A stretch of DNA of 35,482 bases from Chloroflexota bacterium (GTDB lineage: Bacteria > Chloroflexota > Ktedonobacteria > Ktedonobacterales > JADMIN01): the NCBI GenBank assembly GCA_021814145.1, contig JAKAIY010000020.1:1-35482 (forward strand), written 5' to 3'. Under the pieces are notes generated by a model. It saw nothing but the letters and a program-made list of their open reading frames with translations. It had not been told where the DNA came from and made no database searches. This document shows positions 15,905 through 24,361 of the stretch, one piece after another; position 1 is the stretch's first letter; every line of letters starts with the position of its first letter. Position numbers and translations under genes: made by a program.

Positions 15905-16885
15905 ATGAGCACTCCCCCTTCGCATGTCGGCGTTGTGTTGATGACCTATGGCTCTCCCCCAACACTTGACGATGTTCCGGCGTATCTTCGCAATGTCTAT
16001 GGTGGGCGCGAGCCCGCCGCCGAGGTCGTGGCAGAATTCAAACGGCGCTATGCGCTGATCGGCGGTTCACCGCTGCTGCGTGTCACCCAGGAGCAAGCCG
16101 CCGCGCTTCAGGATGAGTTGAACCGCCGCCACCCCAACGGCCCCAGCTTCACTGTCGTGGCGGGCATGCGCTTCTTCGCGCCCCTGATCGCCGATGTCGT
16201 TCCAGAAGCCGCGCGCGACGCGGACGCGCTGGTGGGCGTTATCATGTCGCCGCAGTACTCGCCGATCCTGATGCGCGGCTATATCACCACCATGCGCGAC
16301 GCGGCGGCCAGACTGGGGCGGGACGACCTGAAGGTTGCGATCACCGAGGACTGGCACATGCAGCCAGAGTTCCTCCAGGCGGTGGCCAACCGGGTACGCG
16401 AGGCGCTAGACACAGTGCCAGCCGACCGGCGTGACGAGACGCCTGTGCTGCTCTCGGCGCACAGCATGCCGCTGCGGGTGGTGGCTGACGAGCCAGACTA
16501 CATTGACAACCTGAAGCAGACAGCGGCGGCCATCGCGGAGCGCGCGGGCCTGCCCGCCAGCCAGTGGCGGTTCTGCTACCAGAGCGCGGGACATACACCG
16601 GAGGAGTGGCTCAAGCCAGACTTCGCCGACCTGATGCCGGAACTGGCGGCGCAGGGCAAGCGGGATGTGCTGATCGCCCCGGTGCAGTTCCTGGCCGACC
16701 ACCTCGAGATCCTCTATGATATTGAGGTAGGCGCGCGCGAGCAGGCCGAGGAGCACGGCATCACCTTCCACAGCACCAAATCGCTCAATTCGACGCCACT
16801 GTTCATCAGCGCGCTGGCCAGCGTGGTCGAGGATACCCTGACCCGCGCGGCGCCGCTCACCACGCCAGCTCCGACGGGCCACTAA
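15905..16885 (+). CDS. hemH: ferrochelatase, probably coproporphyrin III type
   Basis: 326 residues from the ATG at 15905, chosen over a GTG at 15884 because GTGAGG lies about 10 nt ahead. The metal-site His is H186 in LLSAHSMPL and the catalytic Glu is E268 in LADHLEILYD; both define ferrochelatases. The N-terminal LMTYGSP has a Tyr (Y15) where the Bacillus enzyme has its haem-ligating Tyr, and the overall pattern (IGGSPL, WHMQPEF, CYQSAGHTPEEWL) matches that monoderm type, which inserts iron into coproporphyrin III rather than protoporphyrin IX. The enzyme is soluble or membrane-peripheral. No other haem gene is nearby; the coproporphyrin assignment is inference. Confidence 0.92.
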   Translation: MSTPPSHVGVVLMTYGSPPTLDDVPAYLRNVYGGREPAAEVVAEFKRRYALIGGSPLLRVTQEQAAALQDELNRRHPNGPSFTVVAGMRFFAPLIADVVPEAARDADALVGVIMSPQYSPILMRGYITTMRDAAARLGRDDLKVAITEDWHMQPEFLQAVANRVREALDTVPADRRDETPVLLSAHSMPLRVVADEPDYIDNLKQTAAAIAERAGLPASQWRFCYQSAGHTPEEWLKPDFADLMPELAAQGKRDVLIAPVQFLADHLEILYDIEVGAREQAEEHGITFHSTKSLNSTPLFISALASVVEDTLTRAAPLTTPAPTGH

Positions 16886-16897
16886 CGGCGGAGTTTC

Positions 16898-16918
16898 GCG
16901 CCTTTCCCGCGGGGGCGC
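16898..16918 (+). terminator. GC hairpin after ferrochelatase gene
   Basis: GCGCC (16898-16902) pairs with GGCGC (16914-16918), followed by TTCTATTC. The stem is short, so this is a weak terminator candidate 12 nt after the stop. Confidence 0.3.
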
Positions 16919-16997
16919 TTCTATTCATGTGAGCGCTCGCAAACGGGCGCCCACACACTATCGAAATTTCTTTTTGCGTTTGAAGCGAGGATAGCGC

Positions 16998-17966
16998 ATG
17001 CGCGCGATACGAGTCGAGCAGCATGGAGGGCCGGAGGTTCTGCGCCCGCAAGAGGTCGCCCTGCCCGAGCCAGGCGCGGGCCAGGCGCGCGTCAAACTCA
17101 CCGCCGCCGGGCTGAACTTCATTGAAATCTACCAGCGGATGGGACAGTACAAGATTCCGCTCCCCTGGACGCCTGGCGGGGAGGGAGCGGGCATAGTGGA
17201 CGCCATCGGCCCTGGTGTGACTGAGGTGAAGGTGGGTGATCGCGTCGCCAGCGTCGGTTTTGAGGGCTCCTACGCGGAATACGCAATCGCACAGGCAGGG
17301 CGGCTCGTCCCAGTGCCAGAGGCGGTGGACTTGCGCGTGGCGGCGGCGGTGGCGCTGCAAGGCATGACCGCGCACTATCTGACCTATAGCGCATATATGC
17401 TGAAGGCGGGCGAGACGGCGCTGGTCTACGCGGCGGCAGGTGGTGTGGGAGGCCTGCTGACGCAGGTTGCGAAGCGGATCGGAGCGCGGGTGTTCGCCGC
17501 CGTCGGCTCTGAGGCGAAGGTCGCGGAGGCGCGTGCGCTGGGCGCGGACGAGGTCATTCTCTACCGCCAGGTGAATATCTTCCAGGAGGTCCGGCGACTG
17601 AACGGCGGGCAGGGTCTTCCAGTCGTCTACGATTCGGTGGGCAAGGATACCTTTGACGCCAGCCTGAGCTGTCTGCGCCCGCGCGGCTATATGGTCCTCT
17701 TCGGCCAGTCCAGCGGGCCGGTGGGGCCGTTCGATCCGCAGATCCTGAACGCGCGCGGCTCGCTCTTTCTCACCCGCCCAACGCTGGCGCACTACGTCGC
17801 CACGCGCGAAGAATTACTCTGGCGCGCGAACGACATCTTCAACTGGATTGCCGCCGGACAGCTCAAAGTACGCCTTGATCGCAGCTTCCCGCTCGACCAG
17901 GCGGCGGCGGCGCAGGCCTACCTGGCGACTGGCTCAGCGCTGGGCAAGGTCTTGATCGAGCCATAA
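16998..17966 (+). CDS. NADPH:quinone oxidoreductase (zinc-free MDR family)
   Basis: 322 residues; ATG at 16998 with GCGAGGA upstream. The fold order is a GroES-like N-terminal domain ([15 protein letters not shown], then [14 protein letters not shown]) and a Rossmann domain with [23 protein letters not shown] as the NADPH-binding glycine motif. The zinc-ligand cysteines of alcohol dehydrogenases are absent, as expected for zeta-crystallin-like quinone reductases. [19 protein letters not shown] and [20 protein letters not shown] are strong family marks. It should reduce quinones by NADPH in the cytosol, probably in oxidative-stress defence. It seems to be a single-gene unit, ended by the long inverted repeat that follows. 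Confidence 0.93.
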   Translation: MRAIRVEQHGGPEVLRPQEVALPEPGAGQARVKLTAAGLNFIEIYQRMGQYKIPLPWTPGGEGAGIVDAIGPGVTEVKVGDRVASVGFEGSYAEYAIAQAGRLVPVPEAVDLRVAAAVALQGMTAHYLTYSAYMLKAGETALVYAAAGGVGGLLTQVAKRIGARVFAAVGSEAKVAEARALGADEVILYRQVNIFQEVRRLNGGQGLPVVYDSVGKDTFDASLSCLRPRGYMVLFGQSSGPVGPFDPQILNARGSLFLTRPTLAHYVATREELLWRANDIFNWIAAGQLKVRLDRSFPLDQAAAAQAYLATGSALGKVLIEP

Positions 17967-17996
17967 ACACTTCCCGTCCACGGTGGCCAGACAACA

Positions 17997-18052
17997 AGGC
18001 CGTCACGTTTTTCTCACGCCATATTGTGACGCGAGCGAAAGCGTGACGGCCT
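17997..18052 (+). terminator. long inverted repeat after quinone oxidoreductase
   Basis: AGGCCGTCACG (17997-18007) pairs perfectly with CGTGACGGCCT (18042-18052); pairing extends outward by AAC/GTT after one mismatch. Inside, TCACG and TGTGA can pair as a smaller hairpin. Starts 31 nt after the stop, so termination is the simplest reading. Confidence 0.5.
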
Positions 18053-18169
18053 CGTTATCTCGTTGTGACCTTGCTGTGACACGGCGCCTGTAGGCTATGC
18101 GATACGTCAGGGCGCTGGTTTTGAGCGGTGGTTTCTCTCTCAATTTCATCAGCGCCCGATTGACGTATT

Positions 18170-18198
18170 CGCGCGAAGAGGCAAGCCCTCTTCGCGCG
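18170..18198 (+). promoter_or_regulatory. 12-bp leader hairpin just upstream of multicopper oxidase
   Basis: CGCGCGAAGAGG (18170-18181) pairs perfectly with CCTCTTCGCGCG (18187-18198) over a 5-nt loop, ending 10 nt before the GGGAGAAG ribosome-binding site. It lies in the leader, not after a gene, so attenuation or protection of the 5' end is more likely than ordinary termination. An alternative GTG start at 18198 would lie at its edge and is rejected. Confidence 0.5.
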
Positions 18199-18221
18199 TG
18201 TCACGAGCGGGAGAAGTTGTT

Positions 18222-19439
18222 ATGACCAATGAGGGAACCCAGCCAACGGTTCTAGAGACACCCCATGATGATGACCAAGCGCCAGAAGGCGCGCAGGCAG
18301 CGCGCTATGAAGAGCCGGAGGTTTCCACCAGTGGGCGCGCCGCGTGGAGCGTCAGCCTGTGGGATGACGCGATCATGAAGCGGCTGGCGCTGCCGGTGAC
18401 AATCATCGTACTGCTGGCAATCGTGCTGGCGGGAACGCTGGGTTTTGTACTGGACGGCGTCATCAGCGGGGCGAGCGGCGCAAAGTCCGCATCCACTACC
18501 GCGTCGAGCAATATGAGCGGCATGAGCGGCATGAGCGGCATGGGAAGCTCCAGCGGCTCGACCTCCTCAGCATCCGTTCCCGACGCCATACAGCAATATG
18601 GCAACCAACTCCTGGCCTACACTCTGGATAGTGATGGGTACAAGCACTTCACGATGACGGCCCAGCAGGTAATGTGGCAGCCTGTGAAGGGACAGAAAGT
18701 GCTCGCCTGGACACTGAACGGCACGGTTCCTGGCCCAATGCTGCGTGTCACGGCGGGCGATAAGGTCCGCATTACGATTGTCAATCATCTCCCTGAGCCG
18801 ACCAGCATCCACTGGCACGGATTCGAGGTGCCAACCGATGTGGACGGCGTGCCGCCGCTGGGCCAGAAGCCGATCGAGCCGGGGCAGTCCTATACATACG
18901 CCTTCACGATCCTCGATAGCGACGCCGGCACACACTGGTATCACAGCCATTACGACGACCTGACCCAGGTCAGCGGCGGCATGTACGGCGCGTTCATCGT
19001 GGATCCCCGGCCAGGCAGCCCGCAGGCGGCGCTGGAGCCGAAGGTGGATGTGGATCAGGTCGAGGTGATCAGCCAGCTTGATGGGTATTACATCATCAAC
19101 GGCAAGAGCTTCCCTGATACGCAGCCCATTACCGTCACGCACGGGCAGACGGTGCGCCTGCGTCTGATCGGCGCGGACGCCAATTTCATCCACCCCATGC
19201 ACCTGCACGGCCATACGTTCACGGTGATCGCGGAGGATGGCCACATGCTGACGGCGCCGTTCCTGAAAGACACGATCCAGGTCGCGCCGGGCGAAACCTA
19301 CGACCTGACATTTATGGCCTGGGCCGCGCCGGGCAGCGTTTATCCGTTCCACTGCCACATCCTCTCGCACCTGATGAACCCAGGGCAGAGCGGCGGTGAG
19401 ATGGGTGGCCTGGTGCAGCTGGTTGAGTACACCAAATAG
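18222..19439 (+). CDS. membrane-anchored two-domain multicopper oxidase
   Basis: 405 residues; ATG at 18222 with GGGAGAAG upstream. A cytosolic N-terminus of about 50 residues leads to one membrane span (LALPVTIIVLLAIVLAGTLG, about 55-74), then a Ser/Gly linker holding a Met-rich repeat (MSGMSGMSGM, 98-107). The catalytic part has two cupredoxin domains with copper ligands HWHG (197-200), HWYHSH (238-243), HPMHLHGH (324-331) and HCHILSH (377-383). The usual axial Met five residues after the last His is Gly; M385 or M394 may serve. It should oxidise phenols or metal ions with oxygen outside the membrane. Length and domain number fit small laccase-like or nitrite-reductase-like enzymes; the absence of a third domain favours the two-domain type. 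The Met-rich linker suggests copper binding. Confidence 0.92.
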   Translation: MTNEGTQPTVLETPHDDDQAPEGAQAARYEEPEVSTSGRAAWSVSLWDDAIMKRLALPVTIIVLLAIVLAGTLGFVLDGVISGASGAKSASTTASSNMSGMSGMSGMGSSSGSTSSASVPDAIQQYGNQLLAYTLDSDGYKHFTMTAQQVMWQPVKGQKVLAWTLNGTVPGPMLRVTAGDKVRITIVNHLPEPTSIHWHGFEVPTDVDGVPPLGQKPIEPGQSYTYAFTILDSDAGTHWYHSHYDDLTQVSGGMYGAFIVDPRPGSPQAALEPKVDVDQVEVISQLDGYYIINGKSFPDTQPITVTHGQTVRLRLIGADANFIHPMHLHGHTFTVIAEDGHMLTAPFLKDTIQVAPGETYDLTFMAWAAPGSVYPFHCHILSHLMNPGQSGGEMGGLVQLVEYTK

Positions 19440-19550
19440 GGAGTGAGCGCGGCGCCAACACAAGAGAGTATCCACGCGGTGGAGCGGGCATGAAACATGC
19501 GGGTGACAACGCTTGCTCCACCACGTATTCACCCTCACAGGAGGTTTGGT

Positions 19551-20729
19551 ATGGATACTCAGGTTCGCGCGCTGATTCACAAGCTCGCTTCCGTCGAAGC
19601 GCAGCCCGCTCCAGCTGGGGAGCCGGGAGTCATGGCTCCTGCCGCGCTGGGTGGCAAGGCGCTCTATCTGCCCATTCTCAGCGTGTACCTCGACTGGCGG
19701 CCCATCACGACAGGTGTGCGCCCCGCCGAGCGTCCCGCCCGCGTCGTCCTGCGCGACCGGCTGCGCGACATCCAGCGCGCCTTCTGGCCGCGCGGAGCGG
19801 CCTATGACGCGGTCGGCGCGGATGCGGAGCGCATCTGGCGCTATCTGGATGAGCAGGCCCCCACGAGCGCGCAGGGACTGGCGATTTTCGCCTCCGATCC
19901 GCTCGGCCTGTTCGAGACGCTGGAATCGAACGTTCCGTTCGAGAACGAGGTGACCGCCGGCGCGACCCCCAGCCTCTATCCACTGATGCGCCTGATGGAC
20001 GATCAGGAGACGGTGGTTGTGGCAGTGGTGGATACCAACACCGCACGGCTGTTCCTGAGCCAGCGGGGACTGCTGCGTGAGCTGCGGGGGCTGGATGAAG
20101 ACCCCAAATTCTTCTCGATGATCAAGAGCGCGAATGCGATGAACCAGGCGCGCTACCAGAGCTACGCGCTCACCAAGCGGAAGCGCTTCGCGCAGGATGT
20201 GGCGGAGCGCATCGAGAGCCTGGTGTCAGAGTACGGCGCGACACAGGTGATCCTGGCGGGCGACGCGGTGGCGACGCCTGTGCTGCGGGCCGCGCTCTCG
20301 CCCCAGATAGCGGAGATGGTCCATGAGACACCGCTCTCCATGGACATCAATGCCCCACGCGACGCGATCTGGGATGAGATCGAGCCGATGATCCGCGAGA
20401 CAGAGGCGGAAGGCGACCGCACAATTGTGGAGCGGCTGGTGGATGCCGCGCTGGCGAACGGGCTGGCCGTGGTGGGCCTGGAAGAGACGCGCGCGGCGCT
20501 GGAAGTCGGGCAGGTAGACACGCTGGCGATCTCGTCAGGCGCGCGGCTGCCAGAAGGGACACGCAGCCAGCTCATCAGCCTGGCGGCGGAGACCGACGCG
20601 GATGTAGAGGTCGTGGATAACGCGCCCGCGCTGGACGAAATGGGCGGCGTAGGCGCGCTGCTGCGCTATCGCTATACGCCCGCGCGTCGAGTCTATATCC
20701 CGCCATCCGGCCCAAGCGCGACGCCATGA
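19551..20729 (+). CDS. bacterial eRF1-like protein (baeRF/Vms1-type)
   Basis: 392 residues from the ATG at 19551, placed 5 nt after AGGAGG; the longer frame from 19497 has no such site. The N-terminal part (ILSVYLDWRP, then a long Arg-rich helix) and the middle part (VVVAVVDTNTARLFLSQRG, ALTKRKRFAQDVAERIESL, YGATQVILAGD) resemble the bacterial release-factor-1-like families. The last 90 residues (TRAALEVGQVDTLAISSG, then ISLAAETDADVEVVDN and GGVGALLRYRY) match eRF1 domain 3 (L7Ae-like). These proteins are thought to act on stalled ribosomes, related to Vms1/ANKZF1; no clear catalytic GGQ is seen. Its exact role is not proved by the sequence. It probably forms its own unit after the oxidase gene. 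Confidence 0.8.
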   Translation: MDTQVRALIHKLASVEAQPAPAGEPGVMAPAALGGKALYLPILSVYLDWRPITTGVRPAERPARVVLRDRLRDIQRAFWPRGAAYDAVGADAERIWRYLDEQAPTSAQGLAIFASDPLGLFETLESNVPFENEVTAGATPSLYPLMRLMDDQETVVVAVVDTNTARLFLSQRGLLRELRGLDEDPKFFSMIKSANAMNQARYQSYALTKRKRFAQDVAERIESLVSEYGATQVILAGDAVATPVLRAALSPQIAEMVHETPLSMDINAPRDAIWDEIEPMIRETEAEGDRTIVERLVDAALANGLAVVGLEETRAALEVGQVDTLAISSGARLPEGTRSQLISLAAETDADVEVVDNAPALDEMGGVGALLRYRYTPARRVYIPPSGPSATP

Positions 20730-20946
20730 GGGCCACCCGGGCGGATACGTATACCCTGGTGGTCAAGGAGTCGCCCCGCTCCTGCTTTTCCTGGGGCGCG
20801 CCAGCAGCGCGCGCGGCGCGGACTTCTGAACGCCCGCGCCGCCGTTTTGCGCGCTGCGTATTTTTCCCGTTGCGCTGGCCAGTCGCCGCTTATAGCGTGA
20901 CAGCGCGCCACCATGCGTAATTACAAGTGAAGAGAGGAGCTGGGCT

Positions 20947-21786
20947 ATGGCGTCACAGCATGAGCGCGACACGGGGGTACTGGGAGGAGTGGATGATCCG
21001 CGGCTGGTAGAGGCGTTAGAAGCCAATACAGCGGCGGCATACGCTGACATGGCGCGCAACCTCGGAGGGGATGTCTACAGCGGACCGGACATGACACGCT
21101 ATATCTCTGGCGTGCGCGTCCATATCCTCAATGGTGTGTCTGGCGCGATTCTGCCGGAAGAGCGGCTCGACACGCTATTGGATGCGATTCTGGGACGCTT
21201 CAAGGCCCAGGCCGCGCCGATGATCTGGTGGATTGGCCCTTCTACCCGTCCTGATGACCTGGGCGCGCGCCTCGAAGCGCACGGTCTGACCTACAGCGGA
21301 GAGACGCCGGGGATGGCGGCTGAAATTGGCGCCCTGAGCCCGGCGGAAGCGGCGATACCCGCGCTCAGCGTGGCGCCCGCCACCAGCGAAGGTGATCTGG
21401 CGGAGTGGGCGCGAATCACGACGCGCGGATTTGGCTTTCCAGAAGATGTCACCCCTGCGCTCGCTGAAATGGCCATGCGCCACTGTATACGCGATAATCC
21501 ACAGTGGGCTTACTGCCTCGCGCGCCTGAGCGGGCAACCGGTGGCGACCGCCTCGGTGTTCCTGTATGCGGGCGTAGCTGGCGTCTACTGCGTGGCGACG
21601 CTGCCAGAGGCGCGACGGCGCGGAATCGGGGCCGAGATCACGAGGCTAGCGCTCCAGCGGGCCGGCGAGCAGGGCTATCGTGTTGGTATCTTGCAATCAT
21701 CCGATATGGGCTTCCCGGTATATTGCCGCCTTGGCTTCCAGACGCGCCTGATGTTCAGGCTGTATGCGTGGACGCCACAAGGCTGA
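20947..21786 (+). CDS. GNAT-family N-acetyltransferase
   Basis: 279 residues; ATG at 20947 with AGAGGAG upstream. The acetyl-CoA pyrophosphate-binding motif A, VATLPEARRRGIGAEITRLAL, lies at about 217-237, preceded by the beta-strand pair ATASVFLYAGVAGVYCV. The N-terminal 150 residues look like a second, degenerate GNAT half (a WWIGPSTRP strand and LGARLEAHGLTYSGETPGMAAE), so it is a tandem GNAT protein with one intact site. The acyl acceptor is unknown. The next small membrane-protein gene begins 46 nt downstream and may be co-transcribed. Confidence 0.88.
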   Translation: MASQHERDTGVLGGVDDPRLVEALEANTAAAYADMARNLGGDVYSGPDMTRYISGVRVHILNGVSGAILPEERLDTLLDAILGRFKAQAAPMIWWIGPSTRPDDLGARLEAHGLTYSGETPGMAAEIGALSPAEAAIPALSVAPATSEGDLAEWARITTRGFGFPEDVTPALAEMAMRHCIRDNPQWAYCLARLSGQPVATASVFLYAGVAGVYCVATLPEARRRGIGAEITRLALQRAGEQGYRVGILQSSDMGFPVYCRLGFQTRLMFRLYAWTPQG

Positions 21787-21832
21787 TACGCGCGGGGCGC
21801 TCGCCATGACCTGGTGGAGGGAGGAGGCCGGA

Positions 21833-22030
21833 ATGCGAAAGCTGCTCGGCTATCTGCTGATCGCCGCCAGCGTGATTGGCGGCGTCTACATGGTGTTCGT
21901 CACCTTCCAGCAATGGCTGGGCGATGGTGCCAGCGGGCAACTCCTGCTGGATGGCGCGATCCTGCTTGGGCTGCTGCTGTTGTTCGTCGTGGGCTACTAC
22001 CTTGCCACGGTGATGGATGTACGACGGTGA
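21833..22030 (+). CDS. small two-span membrane protein
   Basis: 65 residues from the ATG at 21833, which has GGAGGAG upstream; an earlier in-frame ATG has none. Two hydrophobic helices are visible (LLGYLLIAASVIGGVYMVFV and ILLGLLLLFVVGYYLATVM) joined by a short polar loop, with a basic C-terminus (DVRR). No known family is recognised. It follows the acetyltransferase gene closely. Confidence 0.65.
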   Translation: MRKLLGYLLIAASVIGGVYMVFVTFQQWLGDGASGQLLLDGAILLGLLLLFVVGYYLATVMDVRR

Positions 22031-22043
22031 GGGTGGCTACCCC

Positions 22044-22139
22044 TCACGACTTCAGCGCCTCTAGCAGCTCCTCAAACCCAGCGTCGTATGCGCTGTCGCG
22101 CGCGTCAATACCCTGGTAGTCTGTTGCGCGATTCGACAT
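22044..22139 (-). CDS. possible 31-residue peptide or gene remnant
   Basis: A short frame on the minus strand, ATG at 22139 and TGA at 22044-22046, encodes an acidic peptide ending in the regular helix-like FEELLEALKS. It lies downstream of the SDR gene. No ribosome-binding site is evident, and the frame is open upstream of the ATG, so it could be the tail of a decayed gene. No family is recognised. Confidence 0.2.
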   Translation of the reverse strand: MSNRATDYQGIDARDSAYDAGFEELLEALKS

Positions 22140-22186
22140 TCCAGCGGTAACAGGGCGACAGGATAGCGTACGAGCGAGAGCTACGG

Positions 22187-23080
22187 CTATGGTTCGCGTG
22201 TGGGCTGGGGTTCAAGGATGGGCGCTTCGTAGGCGGGGACGGCTGTGATAGTGAGCGAGGTATCGGGCGCGGGGCGGCGGAGGAGGATGCGCCAGCCTTC
22301 TTTGAAGAGGCCGCCAAGGAGCAGGCGCGGACCGATGACGCGGCGCTCGACGCCGGTCTTGCCATCGGTGGCGCTGGAGGCGAGGTAGACGGCGTCTTTA
22401 GCGGGAGCGCTGGGTGGCTGGCCCCAAAGGCGGATGACAGCGCTCAGCGGCGCGAGGCGCTTTTCATAGCCTGCGATCGCCTCGATCTTGCGCAGGAAGT
22501 CGGTATCCATCAGGCCGGGGTTGAGAGCGAAGATGCCGATGCCGCTGTCCCTGTATTCGCGGGCGAGTCCGCGGGTGAAGGCGCGCACCCAGACTTTGGT
22601 AGGGGCGTAGGCGTTCTGATACGTGGGGGCCTTGCCGTCGTCACCACGCCCGAGGATATTGATGAGCTTGCCGCCTCCCCCCTGAGCCTGGAAGGTGTGG
22701 ATGGCGGTGATGGAGCCATGGTAGACGCCAAGGATGTTCGTGCGGATAACACGCTCATAGCGGTCGGGCGGAATAGCGGCAGTAGGGCCATAGACGCCGG
22801 ACTCGCCAGCGTTGTTGACCCAGATGTCTATCCGGCCAAAGCTCTTGCGAGCGTGCGCGGCGAGGGTCTGGACCTGCGCAAGATCGCCCACGTCGGCGAC
22901 CATGCCGCTGACACGCGCGCCCGCAGCGGACAATGTCTTGATGGCCTCGCGGACGGCGGGCTCGGAGCGGGAATTGATCACGACAGCGGCGCCCTCATGA
23001 GCGAAAGCGCGGGCGATGGCGAGTCCGAAGCCCCGGCTGCCCCCAGTGATAACAGCGACTTTTCCTTCGAGCCGTCGCAT
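22187..23080 (-). CDS. short-chain dehydrogenase/reductase with altered active site
   Basis: 297 residues; ATG at 23080 has AGGAG a normal distance upstream. Cofactor motif TGGSRGFG spans 12-19, followed by the NNAG motif at 89-92 and Y158-x3-K162 in NAYAPTK. The Ser that usually sits 13 residues before the Tyr is replaced (NILGRGDD around 141-148), so the standard Ser-Tyr-Lys triad is incomplete. The C-terminal 100 residues are longer than in classical SDRs. Substrate is unknown; it may be a redox enzyme with a shifted mechanism or a non-catalytic relative. It follows rpsI on the same strand but is separated from it by 239 nt including a strong hairpin, so it is probably a separate unit. Confidence 0.85.
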   Translation of the reverse strand: MRRLEGKVAVITGGSRGFGLAIARAFAHEGAAVVINSRSEPAVREAIKTLSAAGARVSGMVADVGDLAQVQTLAAHARKSFGRIDIWVNNAGESGVYGPTAAIPPDRYERVIRTNILGVYHGSITAIHTFQAQGGGGKLINILGRGDDGKAPTYQNAYAPTKVWVRAFTRGLAREYRDSGIGIFALNPGLMDTDFLRKIEAIAGYEKRLAPLSAVIRLWGQPPSAPAKDAVYLASSATDGKTGVERRVIGPRLLLGGLFKEGWRILLRRPAPDTSLTITAVPAYEAPILEPQPTREP

Positions 23081-23223
23081 GGGTTTTCTCCTGAACAAGA
23101 GCGGGCTGACGCCTGCCGGAGCGCCCGAAGGCGGGCAAGCCTCGGCGCTTCCGCCTAGGTCCGGCGGACGTTAGCTCTACGTGAGCGTGACAGCGTTGAA
23201 AAGCTCGCGGCGGACACGGCGAA

Positions 23224-23258
23224 TCCCCTCCGGCGGAACAGGCCGCCGCTGGAGGGGA
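23224..23258 (-). terminator. hairpin after rpsI
   Basis: TCCCCTCC (23224-23231) plus GGCGG pair with CCGCC and GGAGGGGA (23251-23258), with a 3-nt bulge and a 6-nt loop, about 60 nt after the rpsI stop. It is the probable end of the ribosomal transcript; no T-tract. Confidence 0.55.
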
Positions 23259-23319
23259 CGAGAGGAGCGCTTGAGCGATAGAGGGCCAGCGCGCACGGGG
23301 AACGCGCCGGCCACCGGAA

Positions 23320-23718
23320 TTAGCGCTTCGTGTACTGCTTCGCCTTGCGGGCGCGCTTGAGGCCGTACTTCTTGCGCTCTTTCATGCGCGGGTCGCGGGT
23401 GAGGAAGCCGCCCTTGCGCAGCGCGGGGCGGTTGGCCTCATCAGCGCGGACGAGCGCGCGGGAGATGCCGTGCAGCGCGGCGCCAGCCTGACCGGAGACA
23501 CCGCCGCCGATGACCTTCACATGCACGTTGAAGCCATTCGCCTCGACCAGGCGCAGCGCGCTGCGTACCTGCGTGACGAGCGTCTCGCGGCCAAAATACT
23601 GCTCGGCGGGGCGGTTATTGACGATGATTGAGCCATCGCCGTTGGGATATAGCCGCACGCGAGCGACCGCCGTCTTGCGGCGACCGGTTCCATAGAAGTA
23701 GGGGAGTTTCTCCGCCAC
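23320..23718 (-). CDS. rpsI: 30S ribosomal protein S9
   Basis: 132 residues, starting at a GTG with GGAGG upstream. It has the family beginning [17 protein letters not shown] and the basic tail ending KQYTKR, whose C-terminal Arg reaches the P-site tRNA. Length is normal. It is the last gene of the ribosomal run, 76 nt after rplM, and S9 and L13 are classically co-transcribed. No anomaly. Confidence 0.97.
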   Translation of the reverse strand: MAEKLPYFYGTGRRKTAVARVRLYPNGDGSIIVNNRPAEQYFGRETLVTQVRSALRLVEANGFNVHVKVIGGGVSGQAGAALHGISRALVRADEANRPALRKGGFLTRDPRMKERKKYGLKRARKAKQYTKR

Positions 23719-23794
23719 GTATCATCCTCCAGCGCGCCAGCCCGCTCGACTCATCTGGCTGGCGCGGATTTCTCGCTGAACGCGCCGCGCGGAG

Positions 23795-24295
23795 CTACGC
23801 CTCCGCGCTGGCTCCGGCGCTCGCGGCCTGCTGGGCCATCACGCTCTCGATAGTCGGGCGCGCCCACGGCTCAGGCTTCTGGGCCTGGTGCGGGTGCGTC
23901 GGGCCAGCATAGACCTTCAGGCGGCCCATCATGTCATCGCCCAGCCGGTTGCGGGGGAGCATGCCGCGCACGGCGCGCTCGATGACGCGCTCGGGATGGC
24001 GCTCCAACGCCTGGCGGAGAGTCTCCATCTTCGCGCCGCCAGGATACTGGGTGTGGTGGAAGTAGATTTTCAGATCACGACGGTTGCGGGTCACATCCAC
24101 CTGGGCGGCGTTGACAACGATCACGTAGTCACCGCAGTTGAGATTCGGCGTGAAGGTGGGCTTCCATTTGCCACGCAAAACCTGCGCGATCTCGGTCGCC
24201 AGCCGGCCCAGTACGAGGCCTTTGGCGTCAAAGACATACCAGCGCGGTTCCAGCTCACCAGCCTTCGCGCTGTAAGTCTTGGGATTCGGGTTCAT
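23795..24295 (-). CDS. rplM: 50S ribosomal protein L13
   Basis: 166 residues, slightly long for L13 (usually about 142-150). The core matches: YVFDAKGLVLGRLATEIAQVLRGKWKP, CGDYVIVVNAAQVDVT, and the AVRGMLPRNRLGDDMMGRLKVYAG block. After PHQAQKPEP there is a C-terminal tail rich in Ala (AQQAASAGASAEA) that normal L13 lacks. It lies between truA and rpsI. Confidence 0.97.
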   Translation of the reverse strand: MNPNPKTYSAKAGELEPRWYVFDAKGLVLGRLATEIAQVLRGKWKPTFTPNLNCGDYVIVVNAAQVDVTRNRRDLKIYFHHTQYPGGAKMETLRQALERHPERVIERAVRGMLPRNRLGDDMMGRLKVYAGPTHPHQAQKPEPWARPTIESVMAQQAASAGASAEA

Positions 24296-24361
24296 CGCTC
24301 AAATCACTCTCTCTGTGGCGCGCGCCGGACACCCGCCCAGCGCCGTCCATCATGCCATCAT

